From Priapulus caudatus (taxonomy: Eukaryota; Priapulida; Priapulimorpha; Priapulimorphida; Priapulidae), in assembly GCF_000485595.1 (NCBI RefSeq), contig NW_014577113.1:357712-415301 (forward strand): DNA of 57,590 bases, given 5' to 3'. Position numbers and translations under genes: made by a program. Shown here one piece after another: positions 38,501 to 50,500 of the stretch; position 1 is the first letter of the stretch; every line of letters begins with the position of its first letter. Below the pieces are notes generated by a model. It was not told the DNA's origin, searched no databases, and was given only the letters and a program-made list of their open reading frames with translations.

Positions 38501-41500
38501 GTCGATTTGGCCAGCTTCAATGTATCCCCATTGTAATGAGTTTATGACCGCAACAGAACACGCTTGTAAGACATAAGTATGCCGTAACAAAGCTTTTCAT
38601 TAAACAACTATAAACGCCATATATCGGATCTCCCGCGCAGTGTTGTGTGCGCCATCTGGCATATCATATACATGCTAAATATGCTACACCCATTACTGCA
38701 TGAGTGCCCTGCATTGACCAACACCTCCTGAGGCGATTTATACATAGATTATCGTGGTGGTCACAGAAGGAGCATTCACGTCGCAGCCCCTGTCAGGTTT
38801 TCCACCTGCGAATCCTTCTACTACACTACACTACTACTATTAGTTCTCTAGGCATGTCTAGCTTTAATTGTCTCTAAATCTTCATCGTTCACCCTGTTTA
38901 TTGATATTGTCTTCCATGCTCCTATTCCACAGGGAATATATGCAATACTTGGCACAGACATAAGAAGCATACCTGGATTTCTAAAACCCACTGTGCAGTT
39001 GATATAACTGACATCGTCGATGGCAACATCTATCGGAATCCAAGGGTATGGAGTCGTACCTCCAGGGAATGAGGTGGATGTGCTCACATCATTTAATGTG
39101 AAAACTTCAAGCTGTAACTATACCAGGTAGATGTACGTGACAATTACTTCATTATCGAATACATATCCTTGTAAAAACATTTATTAAACTAAAAAACACA
39201 CGAGCCAATAGGGCAGTGTCTGTGTCTGTATATCAATAGCTATATAATATCTATAAAATAAATAATATAAGTTTAGTGTGCAGGCTGCAGCACACTTATA
39301 TAAATTGCACATTATATGACTTTTCCCCACCATGTACTGATACAAATTTAACACTTGCCAGGAAAGATTCCATGAATCACCTTAATCATATATACAAAGC
39401 CATTGATTAATGTTTATCTGCTAGGTGGATGCAGAAGTGGAAACAAAAAAACGCATGCATGCAAACCACTTGTGTTACCATTTTTCCAGAAGGGTAGCCG
39501 CCAATGTCCACCACAACCTCTCGCCACGCCGAACTTGTTACGTAATCATAGAACAACAGTGACCTAGATGACGGCTGAGTAGCATTGGCAATATACACGT
39601 CGAGGTAACCTAGAAAACAAGGAAACCTACATTAAGCATAATGATAACACCAAGCATGATCCAGAATGAAGAGATATATCAATTAGACTGCGACGGATTC
39701 TCAGACTAGAAGTATCTGGCACGGAAATTTATTACAATATCATAGAGTCTTGTCAGCTCATGGGCAGCAAAGCACTTGTAGGGCACATCTATATACCTAT
39801 ATACATCCTCTCGTAGCTAGGCTTACATTAGAATTACCGTACAGCAAGTATTTTGAGTAAGTAGGTGAGCGATGTCGCAGAATATGAGGGGATTATAAAT
39901 TAGCCTTCTCGAGAATTTTCCATTGGTCTTCTAAACGCATGTACAATTTAGGTCATTATGAAAATGAAAAGGCATTATAATGTCACATCAAAAATTACCC
40001 AACTGTATTAACATGAACATATGTAAACAAGTATACATAGGTTCATGCTATTATTGGGCTTGTCATTGGAGACAAATGATTTTGACTCATTTGGATGGGT
40101 TCATGCAAACATTCCAGCCACAATTTCCAGTCATTAGGCATAGGTTTGCACATCCAGTGTAGCCATAATATAAGTAATATAGACTTGCCACACATAACCG
40201 GAAAACTTCCCTTACCATAGGTTCCACCGTTGAGGTAGTAGTAGAACTGAACCATGCATGTGAGTGGCACTTCTTGGAACACTGGCGTCTGCATCGTGGC
40301 ATATGTGACCAAATTTCCTGAAAGGCTTCCGTCAGCTAGCATGTAGTGTCCTATAGAGTGATGACAAGGAATGTAAAGCCAATGGTGAAATTGTGATGTT
40401 AAACCTAATTGGGCAAGATCTTCTTAGCTTTTAGTAGAGCAAAACCAATTTTCCCAAGCCTTGCGCAAACACACTCCATCATACGTGTGGTGCGATAGGT
40501 AAAATTTAAAAAAATATATGACATTGACACATATGACACAAATATTATATCTCTCACAATTCCTGATAAGCTGATAGACCTGGACACGACTTTCATACCC
40601 TGTGCCATTCCAAGTGTATGATCGCTGGGTGGTTTGTTTACTGCCATGCTATCCTGGGCGGTCGTCCACACCCACTTATATGCCTTTGTACTGACGTCCT
40701 TCCATCCACATGCATCGCCCTCAAAGTCGCATTCGCCTGTTCAAACACCCCCCACATTACATTTCATTACATTCTCACAGCTACTGCTAAATATTGGGGT
40801 GAATGTAGTGCTCTCTACTCATAAGAGTGGTTATAGTCCTATGTGGCACCCTATATTCCTTGGTTCTTGACTTGACTCGCGTATGCACCCATGATTTTAT
40901 CCTATTACCAAACTCCCTTATCCACTGCATCCCCATGTCCACTTTTAGTTTTGGCTACATGGCTACACGCGAAAACAAAATGATAATAACTAAATATAAT
41001 AACTATACTGAGCACATATTAAGACACACTTCACTCACTGGGCTGCACTACCCTACATAATACTACACAACGCTACACTACACTGCAATGCATGTTACTG
41101 CACTGCCTTGCAATAAACTATATTACACTCCACGGCAGCACACTACACGTCATGACACCACACTACACGTCACGACACCACACTACACGTCACGGCACCA
41201 CACTACACGTCACGGCACCGCACTACACGTCACGGCACCGCACTACACGTCACTGCATCGCACTAGACTACACTGCACTGCACTAGACTACACTGCATCG
41301 CACTACACGTCACGGCACCACACTACACGTCACGGCACCGCACTGCACGTCACGGCACCGCACTACACGTCACGGCACCACACTACACGTCACGGCACAG
41401 CACTACACGTCACGGCACCGCACTGCACGTCACGGCACCGCACTGCACGTCACGNNNNNNNNNNNNNNNNNNNNNNNNNNNNNNNNNNNNNNNNNNNNNN

Positions 41501-44500
41501 NNNNNNNNNNNNNNNNNNNNNNNNNNNNNNNNNNNNNNNNNNNNNNNNNNNNNNNNNNNNNNNNNNNNNNNNNNNNNNNNNNNNNNNNNNNNNNNNNNNN
41601 NNNNNNNNNNNNNNNNNNNNNNNNNNNNNNNNNNNNNNNNNNNNNNNNNNNNNNNNNNNNNNNNNNNNNNNNNNNNNNNNNNNNNNNNNNNNNNNNNNNN
41701 NNNNNNNNNNNNNNNNNNNNNNNNNNNNNNNNNNNNNNNNNNNNNNNNNNNNNNNNNNNNNNNNNNNNNNNNNNNNNNNNNNNNNNNNNNNNNNNNNNNN
41801 NNNNNNNNNNNNNNNNNNNNNNNNNNNNNNNNNNNNNNNNNNNNNNNNNNNNNNNNNNNNNNNNNNNNNNTACCCACACACACCACACACACCCACACCA
41901 CCCACACCACACCACACCACACCACACTACACTATTCTACACTATGCTATACTATATATGCCCAACACTATAAGCTACACTGCCACACTACAGTCACCAA
42001 GTGCATCTTCACACGGAGTAACTACTGTAACTGCACACTAGACGAGTGACAGAATTGGTCGAATAAAGTAGCGATTTCTGTAGCAGTCTCACTCACCACA
42101 GGTCGCTTCGTCGGAACCATCCGAGCACTGTGCCGCGAAGTCACACAGCTGCCCCAGCGGCACGCACTGCATGCCGTTCGCGCACGCAAACTCGGTCGCC
42201 GCGTCGCAGGACACCGGCGCCACCGTCGTGAAGCCACCGTCGAGCGGCTCGCAGCCGGGCGAGAAGCTCATGTCGTCGACGGCTGTGTCGCTCGTGTATG
42301 GGAAACCCAGGCGCGCCTCGACGACCACCTGCGGCGACGCGCGTACGATTTAAACGCAAAAATCTATTTAGATTGATACACGTTAAGAGTTAGTTCCGAC
42401 TGGGTCGACTGTGCTACGCAGGGGTATAATCTTGCAAAACATCACAGAGAGAGAGTTCGACACAAGAAATATACAGGCACTTACCCCACCATACTGCCCA
42501 TACCCTTCCACCCACACATCGATTTATCTATCTATATTTCTGTCACCTGGAAGCTGTCAGATTCTGTCAGCTTGATTGAGGCACGATGCCAGGTTGGGCC
42601 AGCATTTCCCGATCTCTCCCACACCGAGGTCATCTTACCAGCAGATGACACCTGGTAAACGGTAAGACTCCCCATCTTCCCACCGTACATGTTATAGTAG
42701 AACCTAGCAGAATCATACAGTAATTAACAGAAAATTTCCACATTCTCATCAGTAAGCTATAGCGCATGAAGATCTGGAATTCGTCCTGGAATGCATTCCG
42801 AGCCCACAGTATTAATTTCCACTCACTTTACAGCAACATGTACAGTAACCGTAGAGATTTATGCATATTTATGCACGTTGCAAAACTAGGATGCACAGCT
42901 CAAATCTATTATGCGCTCAATTGACTATATAATTATTGCAGTTATTTACACAATTATCCATATATGAGGAATCATCACGGCTTTCACCGTTCATGCTTGC
43001 CGAAATGATTTTGTTAAAAGCTCTGGGTTTCCGAGACCCCACATAAAAAAGTCTTAGGACCCCCAATCGCATCACAACACGCACAAAGTTCTTATAAATA
43101 GAGCACAAGAGCATGATGTGCACCAATGTGCTGCAGCACACAACAGCAGCTTACCGGAAGTAGCAGCTGCTCGTCTGACCGGCCGACTTGAACCCAATGC
43201 TCTTTATCGCCGCCGTAGAGTTGACCGGCTGATTTGAACTCTCCACGTAGATGTACATGCCCGTGCTGGACCGGGTCGTGTGGTCAACCAGCGGCCCGGT
43301 ACTGCTGGACGATGTCGAGCCGCTGTTCAGTTGCCACGTCGTGTTGCCGCCCGCGGCGTGCGTCCAGTTGCAGAAGCTCGCGCGCTCAAAGTCGCACGTG
43401 TCGTAGGTGGCGCACAGCGCGGCCGCCTCGTCCGTCGCATCGCCGCAGTCGTCGGCAAAGTCGCACACGTCCTCCTCGTGCACGCACGCGCCGCGCGCGC
43501 ACCGCAGCTCGTCGTCGCCACACGAGGGCGCCACGGGTGGCAGCGCGCAGCTGGCCAGCTCGATGTCGTCGATGGCGATGTCGCCGCCGCTCATGTACGA
43601 CCGCTTGGCCTTGAACACGATGTTGAAGGTCGCTGGGATGCGGCCGACGTTGACGACTGCCTGCGTCCAGCTGTCACCCTGGTTGTTGGAGAGCTGCCAG
43701 ACCAACAGTTCAGTGGTGCCGTAACGGATCACGACCGAGAGCATACCTAGTAGTGACAGCAATCGGTTGGAATTGCATGATTGATATTCCGGTGCACCCT
43801 TCTGATCAACTCCTGATCCATCACTCAAATGCCAAAAGTGTCTTTTGTAGGCGGGGTTCCTTTATCTTAGAGGTGATCGCTAACACAGGTACTGTCTATA
43901 ACTACAGGACAGTATTTGCCAATAATAACACAGCTTGCGCATGCATTATTTAAATGCTGACACTACAAAGCAACAGAATAACGATAAAGGTTTGAAGGAG
44001 TTTGTTCGTCAATGCCTCTAATTTTTAATAAATATACTATGACCCTTTCCTCGAAAATGGTGTTTTTTTGCAAATTGGATATTTGATTGACGCTTGACTA
44101 TTTGTTTTCATAATTGATTAATACATTGGTTGCTGCAAACGATCGTTTATCGATTATAATCAATTATAGGGACATCATTAAGCATACCGATGTAGGTGCC
44201 ATACATGTGGTACCAGAAGCTGAGCTCGCATTGACCACCGGAGTTATGCAGCGTCTCGCTGCGCAGGGTCGCGAGGTCATACGACGTGCCGTTACGCGAG
44301 TCCACATACATGTACCTATAACGAGATACAGAAGTCCACATACATGTACCTATAACGAGATACAGAAGTCCACATACATGTACCTATAACGAGATACAGA
44401 AGTCCACATACATGTACCTATAACGAGATACAGAAGTCCACATACATGTACCTATAACGAGATGTACACGTCCACATACATGTACCTATAACGAGATACA

Positions 44501-47500
44501 GAAGTCCACATACATGTACCTATAATGAGATATAGAAGTCCACATACATTTACCTATAAGTTATAATGAGATATAGACATCCACATACATGTATCAATAA
44601 TGAGATATACGTCTACGCACACAAACCTATAACGAGATACAGAGGTCCACATACATGTACCTATAACTTATAAGGAGATATAGACGTCCACATACATCTA
44701 TATCTCCTTATAGGTACAGGTCCACATACATGTACCTATAAGGAGATATAGAAGTCTACATGCATGTACCTATAACGAGATACAGAGGTCCACATACATG
44801 TACCTATAAGGAGATATAGAAGTCCACACACATGTACCTATAACGAGATACAGAGGTCCACATACATGTACCTATAAGGAGATATAGAAGTCCACATGCA
44901 TGTACTTATAACGAGATATAGACGTCCACATGCATGTACTTATAACGAGATATAGACGCCACACACATGTACCTATGTATAACGAGATATACACGTCCAT
45001 ATGCATGTACCTATAACGAGATATAGAAGTCCACATACATGTACCTATAACGAGATATACACGTCCATATGCATGTACCTATATCGAGATACAGAAGTCC
45101 ACATACATGTACCTATAACGAGATGTACACGTCAACACACATGTACCTATAACGAGATACAGAAGTCCACATACATGTACCTATAACGAGATATAGACAT
45201 CCACATACATGTACCTATAATGAGATATAGACGGCCACATACATGTACTTATAATGAGATATAGACGGCCACATACATGTACTTATAATGAGATATGGAC
45301 GCCCACATACATGTACCTACAATGATGAGTGAAGATGTCAAGACTGCATGCATGCATGTACTTGGATTACATGTTCACATATGTGTACATAAAACAATAG
45401 TGGATATCAAGCAAACATATGTGACATATATGCGCCCATGGACACGCATCTAGAATTACAAGGGTCAACAAACTATGTACTATGTACCAAGCACAGAGAA
45501 TGCAGGGCTTGAAAATACATAAGTAGACTTTTGGACACTACATACATGTCTCATGAACATGTACAAAAGGTCAGAGAATATACACCCATACATGATAAAA
45601 TAGGTGTGCATTAATTTTACATGAGTCTAGCAACGTTTCTTTAGAAGCAACTCACATGCACATATGTACTGCCATAAAAAGAGTACAGATATTTACCATC
45701 CGTTGCTGGTTCCAAGAGTGTGGTCAACCAAGGGACCAGTGTTTGACATTGCTGTGCTATTTTGGCCTCGCTGCCATTTGAAGGCTCCATGGCTATCATC
45801 GTAATATCCACACATCCCATTCTCAAATGTGCACCTAACTGTGAATTGGATTTTCAAACTGATAATAAGGTAGTCCTATAAGTCAATCATCATTGACTGC
45901 AATAGACCTTTTCACTGAGATATCTTCGTACATTGTGTGACATTGGAAAAAAGGTCAATTTCCAGATGAAAAACCCAGTCAGCTTTTGGCAGGCACAACA
46001 GACCAATCTAGATCACTCAACTACAACAACCGTTCGCATTTTGATAAAGGCTTAGCTATACAGAAGTAAATTGATGTAAACCACCAATTTTTAGCAATGG
46101 TTTGAATACATGATACAAACTAGAAACACGCAGTTGTCGCCAACTACATGTATCCCCTGTGATCTAGTATGAATGGAATATCTCTGTAAGGACGTAGAAG
46201 GCAGGTAAATTTAAATAAGTCACAAAGACAAAGGTTTGTTAGACAACTGGTCTGCCTCAGATGTGCAAGTATATGGAATCTGGTTATCCTAGGAAGCCGA
46301 AGAGGAAATGTAAGTCGACGGTCAAGGTCAAACTAAGGTCAAGGGCAGTGGTGGTTTTGGTATGCGACAGACCTTCTCCCCAAGATATCTAAGCATACCA
46401 AGTTTAATCGCGCTAGGTAAATTAGGGGCCGAGTTAGAGAGCGGAAGGGAAATATGATCAAGGTCAAGGTAAAGGTGAAATAAAGGTCGCAGTGACCTGG
46501 TTTTGGTACTCTGCACACCTTCTCCCCAAGATGTGAAAGTATACCAAGTTTGGTAGCGCTAGGTGAATTAGGGGCCGAGTTACAGAGCAGAAGGGAAATA
46601 TGATCAAGGTCAAGGTAAAGGTGAAATGAAGGTCGCAGTGACCTGGTTTTGGTACTGTGCACACCTTCTCCCCAAGATGCCAAGGTGCGTTATGGTAAAG
46701 CGAAGACACCAATGGTTTTTGGTGTGGGCGGAGTCATCGTTGCCATGGTAACAACATTTTTGTCGAAATATTGTAGAACCTGTAACTTGTGCTGTTTTTA
46801 CCTGATTGTCATGGAATTTGGCACACAGGGCCGATATAACATGTCCTATATATATGTATATATTGGTCCTGTGTGCCAAATTTCATGACAATCAGGTAAA
46901 AACTGCAGAAGTTACAGGTTCTAGAATATTTCGACAAAAAATGTTGTTACCATGGCAACGATGACTCCGCCCACACCAAAAACGATAGGCGTCTTCGCTT
47001 TACGATAACGCACCTTCATGCGAAATTTGAAGATGATCCGAGAAGAACTGCAGCCGGTAGAGCGCTCCCAAGGAAATCTCTGCGGCGGCGGCGGCACGAC
47101 GATGCCAAATCCATAGTATCCCCCCGAACTCGTTCGGGAGGATACAATAAAAGAGTATTTAAATAGGAAATGGAACATGAGAACTCATGACTGAGCCAGA
47201 AGTAAGGATAAGATGCTGAGAAGGGCGCTGATGAAGAGTGATTAAGTCGCCACGTACCGCAGTTCATTTCATCCTCTCCCTGGTGGCAATCTGTGATAAA
47301 GTCACAGTGCTTCGCGCCTGGGATTGTCATTCCATCATTGCATGTAAATGGTTTCTCTGTAGGTTCTGTAATTATAGGTTTACATGTGTTAATTCTGGCA
47401 TACATTCTGCATAACCAGGTGACTGCAGAGACACAATTTGTTAAATCAAGTTTAAGAATTATACAATAAGGAAAGAATATGTTGCACCCTCTCTGCTAAT

Positions 47501-50500
47501 ACCTGGAATGACTTAACAGATGTCAATATAACAATACAACTAATTAAAGCATAATTAGACTAAGATGTCAATATACTAGCCTGTGTCATTTACGCAGACT
47601 CCCGGCATGATGTTGAAGTCATCTATAGCCATGTCAGAGTAGTATACATCACCAATCACAGCTTCAAGCACGAGAACATAATTTTCGGTCATGTTTGCTA
47701 TTGTCACAAACCTGCAAGATGAAATCATGTAGATTAGTCACCATCTTGTGTACACCTTGAAAACACATGTTCGTCAATCATCATCAGTCACACGTACCGA
47801 CAATTGACTACTAGAGATAGAAGCTTCTAAAGATTCATTAGCTGGTAGCTACATCTTTAAAAACTAGCCTTTTGAAAAAATGATCAAATACTGAATCGTT
47901 GACATGAATTTAATGACAATTTGTCATATTGATGAAGCTGTTATCAGCGGTCTGGTGTCATGCTGTATAGCAAGACTCTGCATAAGGCAGACTATGTTAC
48001 CCACACAGCCTTTCTTGTCTATGCAGGTTGATATCGCGTGTATGTAAAGGAAGCAATAGCCATTACACTATCTGGACAATGTAATAACCTGCAATTCACG
48101 TTTATTGCGTTTTCCTGACAGTATCTTATTACCCAAACAACCATGTGTTTCCCTGCTCTAATGCTTTGCCCCACAGCGTCTCGTTGGTGTTGCTGACCGA
48201 CTTCCTTGCATATAAGTTAAGGCTTCCAATCGTCTTGCCATGCATGTAGTACCAAAAGGTCATGCACTGAGGCTCATCCTTGGAGAACTCAATAGAAACT
48301 ATGTTCGCCTTAGAACCTTTAGCTCTTGGATAGTAAGAGTCAGCTAAGAGATAGTAACCTGCAGTGGAAATAAATTTATATTGATTGATTAGAGATTCTT
48401 AACAATGCTGCAATACAATGTGATGGGGATACTGATATAGAGCGACCTCAAATTCACAAACATTAGGATGTCACGGCATCTGTTTATCCTAGGCAAGTAT
48501 ATTTCAAGAAATCCTGTCAATACCATATTGCAGTCAATAATCTTTAGTGTCAGCTATTACTACTAAGCATGTCTACCCACACAAAACAGTTGTTCTATGT
48601 GGGTAGACCTGACAACAATGCATGAAAATTATCACACGCTATGGGTTATCGTATAAACGATTTTCATTGTAATAAATTAAATTCCTACCGGTTCCATTCA
48701 GAGTGTGATCTCCTTGTGCGCCTGTACTTGTCATCGTGGATACACCTTTGTGTCGTATCCAGTCAAAGTCATCACCCTGCTCATTATTCCAACTACACAA
48801 ATCGAATTCAAAGTCACAGGCATCTGGGTTAGGACAGGCTTGATCGAGTAGGAATACATCATCAATGGCAATGTCACCCTTGACGTTGCTTCCAACGACA
48901 CCCTCAAACACAACCTATTATGAAAGAAAAAGAAGGTTGAATGTTAGAAATGAATATTTAATTTAATTAAGTAAACAATGCCGTATTTATTACCATTTTG
49001 AACCAAACAAATAAAAGTGAAATAAACAATTAATTTATAATTACATTCCTGCAGTTTTCCTGATTTTGTCTTGATAGATGACAGAGATGAGCTGACAGTT
49101 CTAGTCTGATATAACAGTACTGGGAGAATCGTATTAGGATGAATATAAGTCTCTAGTGGTGAGGGAAACTCTTTCCACTCCCCTAGCTACGAGTTTTACT
49201 TAGATGGCATAGCTTAGCATGACAGTATACTCGTTTCTACTTATTTGGAAGAAGGAGAAGAAAAGGAAGTAACAGAAGTAGAGGAGAAGGGGAAGGAGGA
49301 TGACAAGGAGGCAGTGGAGAATGATGAGAAGGGGAGGAGGATGAAAATAAGGGAAAAAATATAGAGAAAACAGGAGACTAAGAAGAAGCAAAGAAGAAGA
49401 TGATAATTAAGAAGAAGAAAAAGAAGAATGGGAGGAAAAAGAAAAAGAAGAAGAAGAAGAAGAAAAAGAAAAAGAAAAAGAAAAAGAAGAAGAAGAAGAA
49501 GAAGAAGAAGAAGAAGAAGAAGAAGAAGAAGAAGAAGAAGAAGAAGAAGAAGAAGAAGAAGAAGAAGATTAAGATGACAGACAACAAAAAGAACACGTCT
49601 AGAACAAAAATGTCCTCCATACGTTGAAGGTTGTCGAGGAGGCAACATCCACCATGCCCTTGTACCAGCGGTCGCCCTGATCACCAGCGAGGGTCCACAC
49701 AACACTGCCTAGCAGTCCCGCCTGCCGTGTGTACACGTTGAGGGAGCCCACAGCGGTGCCATACATGTGATAGTAGAACACGAGGCACTGACCATCTGTC
49801 GCGTAGTGGAGATTGCTGATGAGCCGGGCCTTCCCACCCTTCACCTGGCTAGACGTCTCCACGTACATGTAGTGTCCTGCAGTGAAATAATGGCCGGTCT
49901 GTTACAAGGAGATGTTACTGGATAAAATAGATGAGTGAAATTCATTGCAATGCGATATAAAGTATAATGTGTAAATATATTTAGATTTATGTAATCGAGA
50001 GAACTCATGTTATGTTCATGGATGCACGGTAATGGCCTCTAGTGTGTAGGCAATAACATAGTCAGGTTACTATCAGTTTTGTTTCCAGGACATGTAACAA
50101 AAAACGTCCATACCCTATGAATGTGGTTCAAACATAGCAATAATCTGTACATCCATACCCAGTCACTCCTTCCGGATAGGTAACAGATCATCATCAATTT
50201 TTTAGCATTAGACAGAATAGATTCGTACACAATTTATGTGTACACTACAGATATCATGTAATTACATCTGTGGGAAAATCTAAAATCTAAAAATCTATAA
50301 CCCTACTGCTATCATGTATTCCTGCCTAGCATCCTACAGGGAAATAAGGAATATTCTGTTAAGCGGGCAGCACACTTCGCCATTTTCGTTGCTCGTACAG
50401 GCAATTTTCGTGGTCGCCACAAAAATTGCCAAGTGTGCGGGGGCCGGCAACGATCACTCACCACGGAAATTTAGTGGTGACCACGAGTTGCCGAGAATCA

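Noticed and set aside
41088-42041. 317-codon frame across the N gap
   Set aside because: Made of the 20-bp minisatellite and unknown bases.
44300-45320. Possible CRISPR array
   Set aside because: The units are contiguous 34-bp repeats without unique spacers, in a eukaryotic intron, and derive from exon 8.
49400-49627. Open frame encoding poly-lysine (and poly-Phe/Leu on the other strand)
   Set aside because: It is the translation of the GAA/AAG tract; no start context, no domain, inside an intron.
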